Below are positions 1 to 11,538 of a DNA stretch of 64,000 nt, one piece after another (the stretch's first letter is position 1; each line of letters starts with the position of its first letter). The position numbers were made by a program, and so were the translations under genes. The notes under the pieces are model-generated. The model ran no database searches, had not been told where the DNA came from, and saw nothing but the letters and a program-made list of their open reading frames with translations. Source of the DNA: Onchocerca lupi (Eukaryota > Nematoda > Chromadorea > Rhabditida > Onchocercidae); the NCBI GenBank assembly GCA_028564675.1, contig JAOVVO010000094.1:107714-171713 (forward strand), given 5' to 3'.

Positions 1-1096
1 GAAGCTGCTGTCATTGTAATTGTCATCCTTCTTGTTGTTAATGTCATTATTATTGCCATTGTTATTAAAATTGATCTCATTGAAATATTTGATAGATTTA
101 TTATTGCTAAAATATGCCAATGACTCATTGACAAAGCGAAGTAAGAATTTAAGTAACGTAGATTATGTTTTGCGAGAACTGCTATACTTTTCTTCAATTT
201 CATCCTTCTTTTCTTCATCGTCCATTGGTCTTCTCGTGTATCTTTATAATAATAGGAATGATAGCGATTAACAATATGCAAATAAGAATTGATTCCAATT
301 CAGTAGACTCGAAAGGTCACAAACATATCATTTCACAATTTAATATTCATAGGAATAAGGCACGAGAATGGAGCGAAAGAGATAGGACAAATTAAAATGG
401 AGGAAAGTAAAATGTAATACTAGTTGAATTATTTATTCGTATGAAGGGATGAAAGATTTTGGATCTAATTGAAAATAAATCATCGCTGAAATCAGTAATA
501 ATATTATTTTGCAGGATAGAATTTAAGGGCATAGATGCAAAATACAAAATTTAAATTTGAATTTTAATCTACATAGTTAACTTCAAGTTTAAACTTGTGT
601 TTGTCAGGATTATCGCTCTGACGATAAGCAAAGCCATAGGTTTACGTTGTTTGTCAATAGTGACGGAAACGTCCCAAAAAATATTTGGATTTCAAAACGT
701 CAATGAAAAAATATCACAATAAGATAAATTGAATTCGGTCGAACATATAAAAAAAAATTTATCGCTTCTGCTTTATTATCATTAGAATTAATAGAGCATA
801 GTAATGAAGTAATATATTAATGAAGCCATTAGCATAAATCTTGCATGCACTTGCCCCAGCTCAAAGAAAAATGTAGAAGATGAGCTAAACGACAAAAATG
901 AGATATGTGATAAAGAATCGAAGAATTTTACTGACCGTATTTTCCTGACACTGAGGTGCAAATAATAGCAAACGAATAATTAAATTAAGTAACGATCGAT
1001 AAATCATGAGCTTCAACAATACATTTAATCCTGAAATTTTTGAAAATTTCCATCTCTTGTTCTTTATTATCAAATTATTTGTTAATGTTATTTCAG
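1..1096. other. Upstream stretch, no gene resolved
   Basis: AT-rich sequence before the first supported exon. On the minus strand of about 1-250 there are short acidic and Asn-rich readings (for example MDDEEKKDEIEEK, followed in another frame by an Asn-rich run). They look like the edge of a low-complexity coding exon, but they are interrupted by stops and I could not join them with a consistent splice pair. A gene entering from the left edge is possible and unproven. Confidence 0.3.
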
Positions 1097-2441
1097 TCTT
1101 TACAGATCTTGCTAATGGAAAATGATGTTCGCTTGCTGCAGCAATTATTAGCACTTGGAGATTCAATCCAGGAATTGAAATCCAAAAGCCAAGTTCATGG
1201 TTATAGTCAACTATCTTTGAATTCTTTAGAGGAGGAAAATGATGACAATGAGGTTCGCAATAAATTAGCAAATCAAATTAGCATATTTTGTAAACAAAAT
1301 GTGAAAAATCGACCTTTATTTTGAAATTCATATTGCTTTTTACTATTCTTTTGCAAAATCAATTTCCTTAATCACTTTTTAATCATTTCTTTCTTAGTTT
1401 TTTCTGAATTATTATATACCAATTATTTTTTCTCATAATTATCATTTTCTTAATCAGTGAATGAATAGATGGAATCAGCAAAAAAATATATGTATCTTCG
1501 TCATGCGTAACAAGAGCAAAAGTATTAGAAGAGCCTTGCTTCTACTGCTACAGAATATGAAAAAATTCATAAAATATTTCAACAATATGAAAATTTTTGG
1601 ATTAAGAATTATTATTTTCCATTCGCTTGCTATGTCAAAATCGGGATTTTTCTTTCGAAGTGAATGTTTCATCTCTTTGCACTTTAGGAATGGTGTTCCA
1701 ATGATGAGATGAAAACAACATTCAGTAATTCGTTATCAGCAGTTACTAATTTGTATGTGGATGATGAACCTAAGGAAAATCAAAACAAGCAATATTTTTC
1801 TCGCAAGAATTCCGTTCTTCGCATACCAATTCCGCCAAAAAGTAGCAATCGAATGTCGACAAATGAAAAATTGGTATCATTTTTCAAGCTTTGTTCTTTC
1901 TACTATAGTTTCCTACCTAAATATTTCAAATTATCTGTTTTCAATAAATCTGACGAAACTATTGAATGAACTATATTCATCAGTTTTTTTTTTCCTTTAG
2001 CATATTCTCTAAGATAGTCTTTTTTTAAGACAGTTTTTTAAAATTTTCTTCTTTTCAATTTTATTTGAATAAATAAAACTATTCTATCAATTATTGTTTC
2101 ATAATTGCTAGCATCGGCGATTATCGCGATTATCACAACGTTGCGAGCAGCTGCAACAGCAACAGCAACATGAATTAATCGAAAATTCATCACAAATCGA
2201 TGCTGCTGCCATCTCCAGAAATAATTCGGTACCCATAATGACTGCAACCTGTCCTTCACCGTGCCAAACTAAGCCATTTCCATTGCGTACTCCATCAACA
2301 ACAATAATCATGAAACAAACATTTGGTACCACAGATACCCGTATATCCAATGGCAGCATTGACAGCGGTATTCGGGATGAAAGTTGCAGTAATTCTTCTG
2401 CTGGTAGTCTGAGTTCATTCTTAAAAGAAGAAAAATCTTAA
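1097..2441 (+). CDS. LURAP1/FAM89-like leucine-repeat adaptor (5' end not found)
   Basis: Three exons join in phase: 1097-1252, 1688-1873, 2112-2441 (stop TAA). An optional exon 1529-1633 also fits in phase 0. The first exon follows a TTTCAG acceptor and reads DVRLLQQLLALGDSIQELK, which resembles the conserved block of LURAP1, LURAP1L and FAM89 proteins (LRxxDVxLLxQLLxxxxSIxxxK). Those are adaptors linking MRCK kinase and MYO18A to actomyosin. The middle exon is hydrophilic. The last begins with a Gln-rich coiled stretch (SQRCEQLQQQQQ) and ends in a Ser-rich tail (GSIDSGIRDESCSNSSAG); such Gly/Ser tails also occur in LURAP1. The first Met (1115) lies inside the motif, so an upstream 5' exon is likely missing. 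Exon joins are well supported by frame; family assignment rests on one short motif. Confidence 0.45.
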
Positions 2442-2995
2442 AAATTTGTTGATTAATTTTATAAATATGTTTTACAAATTGATTAGTTGCCAATATTAAC
2501 ATTTTCAAATTCCTTCAAAAATGATGATTTAACATTCTTTTTAAAAATTCTTTAAAGAATGAGAAACTCTGAAATGATAAATTATCGAAATTAGCTATGC
2601 ACTTATGTTTTCCTTTATCAGGAATAGTGCAGAATTTTTCTCTTTGAGATTAAAACATGAATGTCACAAAAGCAATCCGAATTTTTAAGTATTTTTTTAA
2701 ATGTAACTTTGGGAAACATAAATCTATGAATAGAATAAAGTCATGATATTTTCTTTCAGGTTTTCAAAACTTTCATAATTCATGATAGCATCACTGATTC
2801 GAGTCAATTGCTTAAAATTATCTTTGAAATGTATTCATTATTAGTTGTTAATTGTTTTTAATTTCCTATTTGCAAGGTTTAGGTGCTAATTTAATGCAAC
2901 GAAATCTTCTGAAAATCTATATAAAACACTAATTTAATTGCCATTATTTCTCTAGTTGTTTGAAAGGTGCGAATATTCCAATGAATACAATTAGG
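2442..2995. other. Intergenic, nothing seen
   Basis: Very AT-rich spacer between the adaptor-like gene and the left copy of the duplicated segment. No coding-like frame, RNA gene or repeat recognised. Confidence 0.5.
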
Positions 2996-5209
2996 ATGTT
3001 ACTATTGTCTGTCAAAGAGAATGTTAATTTTTGGATTCAAATATTATTTGAAATATCCTGGATGTTTTTATTGTGTGATTTTTCACATAACACTAAATAA
3101 AAGTTTGACTCCAATTTGTTGCATACAAATACATAGATCAGTATGTTTCTGATGTTGAAGAAAGTATTTAACTCTAACTATATAAAATTCAAATAAATAA
3201 AAATTATCTCAAAAATAGTAATCATTTCTGCTGCTTTGTGCTGCCTCATAGATTTCTTTTCCAATATGATATTCGAATTAATTGATTTAATGTAACTTTG
3301 GTAAACTGGTAATATTTATGCATGAATACTGTTATATATTGCAAAAAAATCGAATCGGCAAGTAATATTTGCTTTCTTTAATTTTTGCATTAAACTATTT
3401 CAATCAAATATCTCTGCTAATCCGTTTCTTATCTTACCGGAATATATTTCTGATTTCAGAATTTCAATACGATATGTTTATGCATATATAGTAATCATGG
3501 GCAAAATATACTTCACAAATCTGTATCAGTGATTATGTTCTGTCACTTTTTTTAATACTTTTAAGAAACAAACTGTGAAGAATATTTTACATGATCTATG
3601 GAAACGAAACAAACATCATTCAGTCCATCTCCAGTTGTGTAATATTGCTTTGCGAATAAAAAAACTATTTCTTCAAAAAAAAAAGAATTCTATAGTCTTG
3701 TCTTGTTATTAGTAATGTGTTGCCCTGAATTGTGACGAGGGCAATAGATTCTTATTCTGATATTATGAGAACCATATCAATATAAATTCGTGTTCAAATG
3801 TATAGATTACTGCAAAGCTTGTTTTTTCGTTTCTATCGCGTTTCCTTGTGTAAGAAAAGGTAACATGTTCTTGGAGAAAAAGATGAGTACAACCAACAGT
3901 GATACCATCACTGCCAAAGTCAGTGTCAATATTTCATTATTCTCAATGTCAATTGATTAGTTGATTTTCGCTTATTCTTGATTTCATTATCATTTGATCA
4001 TATCTGTCATACAGTATCAAAGTGTTTCAACATCAAAATTCAGATAACTGAATATGACTAATACCAAATCAATATTTTTTTAAAAGTATTTCCATATTCG
4101 TCCAGTAAATGCTGCAGTTGCTTGACGATTGTTGTTTGCAATGTAGGTTCAACGTTAATATCCCAACCGTGAAAAAAATAAGAATGCTGGTCAGAAACTT
4201 AAATTAAATCTTCAATTCTCTTTTTTATTTGACAACTACTTACGTACAAATCTTCTCCTTGTTCCTTTTTTTCGAAATTCAAACAGCTGTCACATTTATA
4301 TTATTCATATTTTCAATATTAAGCTTTTTGATGCTTGTCGACATCAGTAAATAATCTTTCATTTATTATTGATAAAGGTTAAAATCCATACATATTATTT
4401 CATTTTTATCTATAACTAGCTGTAGATAATAGCTGGTATATAAATAAAAATGGAAATGTTCATTTGTTCAAAATCTGAAATTCCTGAAAGTTCTTAAACA
4501 CTAGCCTTATCTATATTTGTTCAAAATCTTAGATCTCCGAAAGTTCTACCTCATGTTTTGAAATTTTGAAACAACGCTGCATTCGAATACGCGCATGATT
4601 TTATATACTTTTTGTATCTACGCGTTCTATAGCTCAGTCTGGTTGAGTGATGAGAAAGAAAAGAGAAAGTATAACGTTTCTAGTGTTGGCGAAAAAATCT
4701 GATAGTTTGCAATTTGGTCTATAGTTTGGTTGGATTGAAGTTGATTCTTCCTATCATGATTCGGCTAGGTCAGCAATAGGTGGAGGGAGGCTTTTTGTGT
4801 CTTGTGTGACAGAGACGAATCCTATCGAGAAAAACATTATTGATTGATGAAAGAATGATTCGTCGTAACACCCAAGCATATGAGAATATCCAAGCAAATT
4901 GGTAGCGGATAATTCTTTTTTTGTCTTTGATAGAGAAGAATGCTGTTCAACTGTATGCCGAATTGTTAATACTTTTTTGTCATTTTGAACTGCCGAGCTG
5001 GAATCCTTTAAACTTCGAACAGTTGCTATTGTATTAGATGTCGTTCTTTGTCATTTATTTGTAAATTGGAGCATTTTGGCGTTAAACATGTTTATCATCC
5101 CTTTGAAATTGTGTCACGCCATTTGACCTTTAATATTCTTTGTCTGCAAGAATTGTTGTGGGGCTATTTAACATCTTTCAACTTCCGCCAACATCTAATG
5201 TGCATAATT

Positions 5210-6678
5210 TCACAATGCTTGTGGGTATACAATATCCTTTGCTGTTCCATTGTCTGTGCAGATACAGAGATTGTCTGGCTTGTCAACTCTAGAACACACA
5301 ACATATAACTGTCCATGTAAAAAATTATCGATATATAGATCTAAACCGCACAATTCCAAAAACTGGCCCTGAGCTTTGTTCATGATGAATGCAAATGCTA
5401 ATCGAATTGGGAATCGCAATCTTCTAAACTGAAATGGCATATCCGTTGGAATCATAGGAATGCGAGGTTTAGGACAGGTTCACCTTTGAAAGGTCCTGTC
5501 AGGATTGTTGTTTCTACAACTTTGCTTAATAATTTTTTTATTGCAAGCCGCATACTGTTGCAAAGTTTTAGCTAGTTGATATTTCGCAACATGATAATTG
5601 GCATGCCGATTTTCAATTGCAGTACGTACGATGGCATCCCTGGCAGATCGAATGTATTGAAAATTCTGTTGAATAATTAATCGCTTCATCTGCTTCCACA
5701 ACAGTGTGACGGACTTGTATGTGACTGCCTCTTCTTGAGTGTTAGACTAAATAATATTGTTAAGTTCATAGATATCTTTGTTCCTGACCACTAAAGCAGC
5801 TCGTTCACTTAATCAGTCTTGGTTCCTATAATTGATTGAACATTGGGAAATATTTTTTCAACCAATTCTTCTTTTGACATTTCACTAAATTGCAGAAGTC
5901 ATGAGGCAATGAAATTCGTGTGAAGTCAGGTCAACCGGCACCTTTCCATTCCCAATTTCTAACAATTGATGTGAGAATATCTCAGTTCATCGATCATTTT
6001 GCAGCTGGACACGCATATTTGCAGCTAATTAACATATTTTATATTATATAACTAACATATTTTATATCATATAACATTGAAAATGAAAAAAAGTAGAGTA
6101 CTTCATTCAAGCATTTATTTAGTTTCGATCGAGGAATTACAGCTAGTGTTTGCCTGAAATCTCCTGCAACTAATATTAATGCGTTGGTCTGGATGTATGC
6201 AAATATTGCTTTGTGCACCGTTATACATTCATCCCAAGCAATAAATTTACATTTCTGCAATACTTTTTCCAAGCCGGGTTCTTTGGAAATATTGCATGTG
6301 AGAGTTTCAATGAATTGCATGTTCATTGGCAATTTTAAAACGGAATGAGTATTTCTTCTACCTGTTAGCAACATCGCATTTATTCTAGATGATGCAAGAG
6401 CTAAGGCTATGTCGTTTTGGGATGCATTGTTGCCAGAATCAATCTAATTAGGAACGTTTTATCAGTTCCTTCTGGCGCTTCTAAAAAGAAGATTTCTCTA
6501 ACTGCTTATTGACAGTTTGCATTGTTTGATTGTAAATGCCTTTTTGCTTAGACGTTAGCTTAGGAATATTTGATTGCACATATGACAAAAGATCAGTTGT
6601 GTTGTAATTTTGTTCGCAACGCAATTCCACATCGAGCGAAGCAGCAGCGGATCGATTCACTTCCAGTAGTGCTCGCAA
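5210..6678 (-). pseudogene. PIF1-like Helitron helicase, broken
   Basis: Minus-strand blocks in changing frames follow the order of a Helitron PIF1 helicase. 6678-6481 reads NIPKLTSKQKGIYNQTMQTV; 6480-6421 covers Walker A; 6374-6110 contains LKLPMNMQFIETLTCNISK, WDEC (Walker B) and LILVAGDFRQTLAVIPRS; 5701-5480 is a linker; 5455-5210 holds the C-terminal motif VI region (FRRLRFPIRLAFAFIMNKAQGQ, HGQLYVVCSRV). Such helicases unwind donor DNA during rolling-circle transposition. Walker A reads APEGTDKTF where the family has APGGTGKTF, and several frameshifts separate the blocks, so the gene is dead. The N-terminal Rep part is absent. Confidence 0.85.
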
Positions 6679-8266
6679 CCGTGAATCGTGTTCTTATTTG
6701 AGCCATTCTTGTCTTCTTCCTCAGTTTGATTTGCAATTATCCGTCGCAGTGCTTCCGTTTTTTTTTTCTTTACTTTTTTTTTCAGGCCTAAGTTTGATCT
6801 TTTGTGAGACATTATTTGAATGAACTAAAGCAGAACTCGAACTGTCCTCGAAATTATTTGAAAAAAAAAAAAAAAACGCGAAGCGTATCCGATTCCAGCT
6901 AATCTATATAAATAGAAATGTCAATATTCGTTTGTTCAAAAATCTTAAACCTCCGAAAGTTCTTAAACATGCGCCTTATTTATATTAATTCAAAATCTTA
7001 GATATCGGAAAGTCCTTACCTATTGCCTTTAAATTTTGACACAGCGTTTCATTCGAATACGCGCATTTTTTCGTTCATGCTTTGCTGTAGCTCAATCTGG
7101 TTAAGTGGAAAAAAAAAGAAAAGAGAAAGCACATGTTTCTAGTGCTGAGGAGAAAAACTGCTACTTTGTAATTTGATTTTTAGTTTGTTGGATTGGAAAC
7201 TAATTCTTGTTTTTGTAATTAGGCTAGGTCAGCAATAAATGTGAAGAGATTTTTTGATGACAGAGATGAATGCTGTTGAGAAATGTTTTATTGATTGATG
7301 AAGAGTGTTTCTTCGTAACAAGAATTACCAGAGAATATCCCGGATAATTAATCACTGGATTATTCTTTCCCTTGTCGATAATAGAGAAGAATATTATTCA
7401 AGTGAATTGTCGGATTATTGCTATTGTTGTACCGCTTTGAACTGTCGAACTGGAGCCCTTGGAACTCCGAACTATTGCTGTTGCTGCGTCGATGTTTGTC
7501 ATTTATCTGTGAATTGGAGCGTTTTGATTTGTCGTTCCTTTGAAACTATGTCGCGCCACTTGACCTTTAGTATTTCTTATTTTACAATTATTGTCATGGC
7601 ATTATTTGACATCTTTCAGTTTTCGGCCGCATCTAATATGTTTAATTTCACAATACTTGTAGGTAAACAATATTTTTTGTTGTTCTCTTGTCTGTTTAGA
7701 TAGAGAGATTGTTTGGTTTGCCGACTCTAGAACACGCAACATATAATTGTCCATGTGAGAAGCAATCCGTCTCTATAAACCGCTCAGTTCTAAAGATTGA
7801 CCCTGGGCTTTGTTGATGGTGAATGCAAACGCCAATCGAATTGAGAATTGCAATCTCCTAAACTGAAATGGCATATCCGTTGTAATACTTAATTCATTAA
7901 AAAATGAAGAAAGTTATGAGTTAATATTTTAACATTAAATTTACATCAAATTAAGTTAAATCAAAATTAAGTCGGAGAAGAAATCAACTGTGCAAAAAGC
8001 TTTGTACTAAGAAATATTTAAAACTAATGCAATATAATTTTTTTAAATTAAATTGGTGCCATTTTTCAGACAAATTAAGCTAAATTATCTAAGAAAAAGA
8101 ATTTCAAATTCGAAAATTTAACATATATTTGAATTTTTTTTCCGAATTCGTTACAAATGCAAATATTTTTATATTTTCTGCCATATCAGAAAGCATTTTA
8201 ATTCTTTTTATCCTTTTCTCCTTTTTTTCCTTGGATAAATCCACGTAATTTAATAAGCATAGCAAT

Positions 8267-8285
8267 AGAGAGAGAGAGAGAGAGA
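8267..8285. repeat. (AG)n microsatellite
   Basis: Short perfect AG dinucleotide run inside the right part of the Helitron composite. Confidence 0.9.
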
Positions 8286-9544
8286 TGCGAGGTAGAGTGG
8301 AAATGGGAGAAAGAAAGGAAGACGAAGTTAATAAACCCCGCCCCTCACTTACTTTTAATTTTCACGGATTGACACGTGAAAAAAAGTAAGTACGTCTATA
8401 TAAAAATAATGACCTATTAGGATACAAGGTTGTGACAAAATTTGAAAAGAATCGGTGGAAAACTACCGAAGATCCGTTCGGGGTAACAGGTAACAATTAC
8501 ATTTTTATTTCTACAGATTTATTTACTGTTTACATAGATAAACATATTTTATGTCGATACTGTATCCATTAACAAATGCATAATACAACATCTAGAAGTA
8601 AGCATCAAAGATATTATAGATCGATTGCTATGAAGGATCAAAAGGTACCATTTTCCCGAATTCATCCATCTGATTGGCTCATTTATTTAATTTGATAACA
8701 TATTGTATATTTATTCGGATTAAAATTTAGATCGGCAGGATGGTCGTTAGTCATTTCAAGTTTTATTGCTGTACTACGTGGTAATTTGCCACCTTTTAAT
8801 AAGAAACTCCAAATAAATCCTCGAATTTTTTTTACTAAAAAATATTTTTGTAAGTTACTATGAAAATTATTATTGTAATCATTGCATTATTCTTATACAC
8901 AATTTCATTATTTATCGATCACTATATATATAAAATTTAATTTATATTTATATATTTATGTATATATATAAATAAATCGTTTTAATTAAAAGCACCTCCA
9001 ACATCCATCCTGAGCTGTAAAACTAACAATCTCGTGATGCTCATTTGCTTGCTGTGACAATTGATCTTTGACATGATTTACTTTGCTCGGTAGGTATTTT
9101 CTAGCAGCTTTTAATCATAAATAATGACATCAGTTATTTCTATGCTCAAGAAATGATTTGAATTATTATTTTTTTTTTTGATAATAGTTTTTTAGTATGT
9201 TTAAATAAACTGATAAATAAACTAATAAAAAAATTTTTTCAATAATTTAAGCATTTTTCAGTTTTTGATAACATCCAATCAGCTGAAATATTATGAATTC
9301 ATTATTCACTTCAATTGTTTCATCTCATTTCTTCATGATAGTCTTCCTTCTAGAAATTTATTTACTTTTCACAAATACTTCGAAAAATTCCAGTTTTATA
9401 ATTTTAGGGAAAAAAACTTAATGACATGGCACGCTAAATACAAATTGCAACGTTAGTTCCTTGTCAAAAAATTTCCAGTCATTCATTAAAATCTTTGAAA
9501 TTTTTGAGAATTCATTAAATGCAAAAAGAACGTAAGCCATCATA

Positions 9545-9760
9545 ATGTGTTCGATCAATGCCATAAAATTTCAGGAAATTTTGAATGAAACTGTGAGTGA
9601 TAACTTTGAGTGTCTTCTAATTAATGTCCTTCCAATTGTACCGTCCATATTTTTCTGGCTTTTACTACCAATTTTTTGCGTACAAATATATCGGATAAGA
9701 GTGAATGGAGGAATGCGGTCTCAGCCATTACCATGGACCGCTCTATTGATTACTAAAACT
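9545..9760 (+). CDS. Duplicate first exon of the ABCC gene (alternative or orphan)
   Basis: 72 codons identical to the functional-looking first exon at 13261-13476, ending at the same GTAAGT donor. It encodes the start of TMD0, with a hydrophobic helix reading PSIFFWLLLPIFC. It could serve as an alternative first exon driven by the duplicated promoter, splicing to 13730 in phase 0. It could equally be an unused copy. Nothing in the sequence decides between these; both reading frame and donor are intact. Confidence 0.5.
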
Positions 9761-9953
9761 GTAAGTTTCCTATAATGCTTTTGCAAAGCAACAGATAGTA
9801 ACAATGAAGACTTATTTCGAACAGTTAATATATAGAATAAGAAATATATGAAAGACTGATTACTGGATCAGATGGTAATCAAAAAATAGAATGAAAAAAT
9901 AACGATTAAAGTCACAATGATTGTTGAACAGTTTTCGAGAGGTCAAGGGACGA

Positions 9954-10770
9954 TAAATATGTAATTCGGGACGCATTGCTTTTTCTTCGATCGTTCTCTT
10001 CCTAGCTCGAACTGTTGATAGGTTTCTTCACTGGTCAGCTTTTGGTCTAATTGTGTTAGATCCAATTTTCTGATTTGTTGAGAAGTTTTCCACTTTTCCT
10101 CTTACCAGTTGTGCGCTATTAATTATTGCAGCGGACATCCTGGCTCCTTGGCAGCATAAATTTTGTTGTGGAAGGCTTGAAATTTGGATTGAGCTTTGGA
10201 TGGACAGATTTCTGTTAATTTCTTTATTCACAGTAGCAGTAATCGAATAACATATAATTGGCAGCATAGTAGAAAGTCAGGCGTGTAGTGAAGGAAACTG
10301 GGTAATGTCGATTGGGAATTCAGAGAAGAATGTGTATTGGGAACTTGGAGAGGAGTAATGTAGCCTATGGTCATCCAGTCAAAGTGAATCCAACTTGTAT
10401 GTACAAAAGGAAGTATTTTTGGAACTTTGTAAGGGTTTTGAAATGTTAAAAATTGAGCATGTAGAGCTATTAAAACAAGACAATTGTGAGGAAGGAACAA
10501 TTTTTGCAAACGGAAAAATGTTGTGATATAGTTTAATTGGATACAAAGATGGGAATGGACATATAAGCATAAGATTAATGATTTGATTAGCTATGACCGG
10601 AAACGTTTAGATGAATGTTGTAGATTAGCGTGGGAAATAGCACACAATGAGAAATAATTTCACAGATAATGATTCATTTTGAAAATTTTACAAATTTTTA
10701 ACCATTTCATTAAGTAATTTTCTGTAATAATTAATTTTAGTTGGGAATTAATTATGGTTTTTCCGACGAA
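9954..10770. other. Spacer between duplicated segments with coding-like debris
   Basis: 817 bp not shared by the two copies. On the minus strand one frame from about 10500 to 9945 gives coding-like pieces (SKFQAFHNKIYAAKEPG; KLDLTQLDQKLTSEETYQQF; ELGRERSKKKQC) interrupted by three stops. The plus strand at about 10390-10525 offers a separate short reading (YVQKEVFLELCKGFEMLK). This is most likely decayed transposon or gene sequence; I cannot name it. Confidence 0.3.
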
Positions 10771-11478
10771 TGTTACTATTGTCTGTGAAAGGGAATGTTA
10801 ATTTTTGGATTCAATTATTATTCGACATATTTTGGATGTTTTTAATCGTGTAATTGTTCACATATGACATTAAATAAAAGTTTGACTTTAATTTAATGCG
10901 CAGCGCATACAGATCAGGATCTTTTCGATGTTAAAAAAAGTATTTAATTCCAACTATACAAAATTCAAATAAATAAAAATTATTTCAACAACAGCAATCA
11001 CTTTTGCTACTTTCTGTTGCTTCTTAGATTTATTTTCCAACATGATACTCGAATTGATTGATTTAAAGTAACTTTAGTAAACCAGTATAATTTATGCATG
11101 AATATTGTTATACTGGAATTATACATTAACCAGACTGTTTTTGATAGGAAAAAAATCAGATTGGCAGTAATATTTGCTTTTTTTAATTTTCAAATCAACC
11201 ATTTCAATCAAATATCTCGACTAATCGGTTACTTACGCTACGAAATATATTTCTGATTTCGGGATTCCAGTACGATATATTTATGCACATGTAGTAATAA
11301 TAGGCAAAATATACTTTACAAATATGTATCAGTGATTATATGTCTTTTTTTAATGCTTTTAAGAAACAACTCGTGAGAAATATTTATACTTTTTATTAAT
11401 AATCTATGGGAACGAAGCAGACATCATTCCATACCATCGCTTAGTTTTGTACCATTGCTTCGCAAATGAAAAACTATT

Positions 11479-11538
<60 letters not shown>

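Larger units (their letters stand above)
4416..8517 (-). mobile_element. Helitron composite (two truncated copies, decayed PIF1 helicase)
   Basis: Ends are A|CTAG on the left (4416) and GA|T on the right (8517), the plus-strand view of a minus-oriented Helitron (5' TC, 3' CTAG, inserted between A and T). The right copy of the duplicated segment shows the empty site near 12283. Inside are two copies in the same orientation: one from 4416 to about 6850 carrying helicase fragments, and one from about 6867 to 8517, meeting at an A16 run (6851-6866). The second copy repeats the region around 4620-5400 at 7080-7880 and also keeps helicase motif VI at about 7800-7880. No HUH Rep domain was found, so neither copy looks autonomous. 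Confidence 0.8.
2996..9953. repeat. Left copy of a duplicated segment, split by a Helitron composite
   Basis: Bases 2996-4415 and about 8540-9953 align in order with the uninterrupted segment at 10771-13677. Both copies start with the shared phrase ATGTTACTATTGTCTG and run through the same landmarks: a tract around 'CATTTTTATCTATAAC', a poly-T/A patch, and the first exon of the ABC transporter gene. By eye the upstream parts are roughly 80% identical with many small indels, whereas the last 523 bp are identical. Between the two halves of this copy lies a 4.1 kb Helitron composite absent from the other copy. Confidence 0.85.

Noticed and set aside
885..1271. 128-codon minus-strand open frame
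   Set aside because: It is antisense to the adaptor exon with its TTTCAG acceptor, and its composition (runs of I, L, F, N) is typical of noncoding AT-rich DNA.
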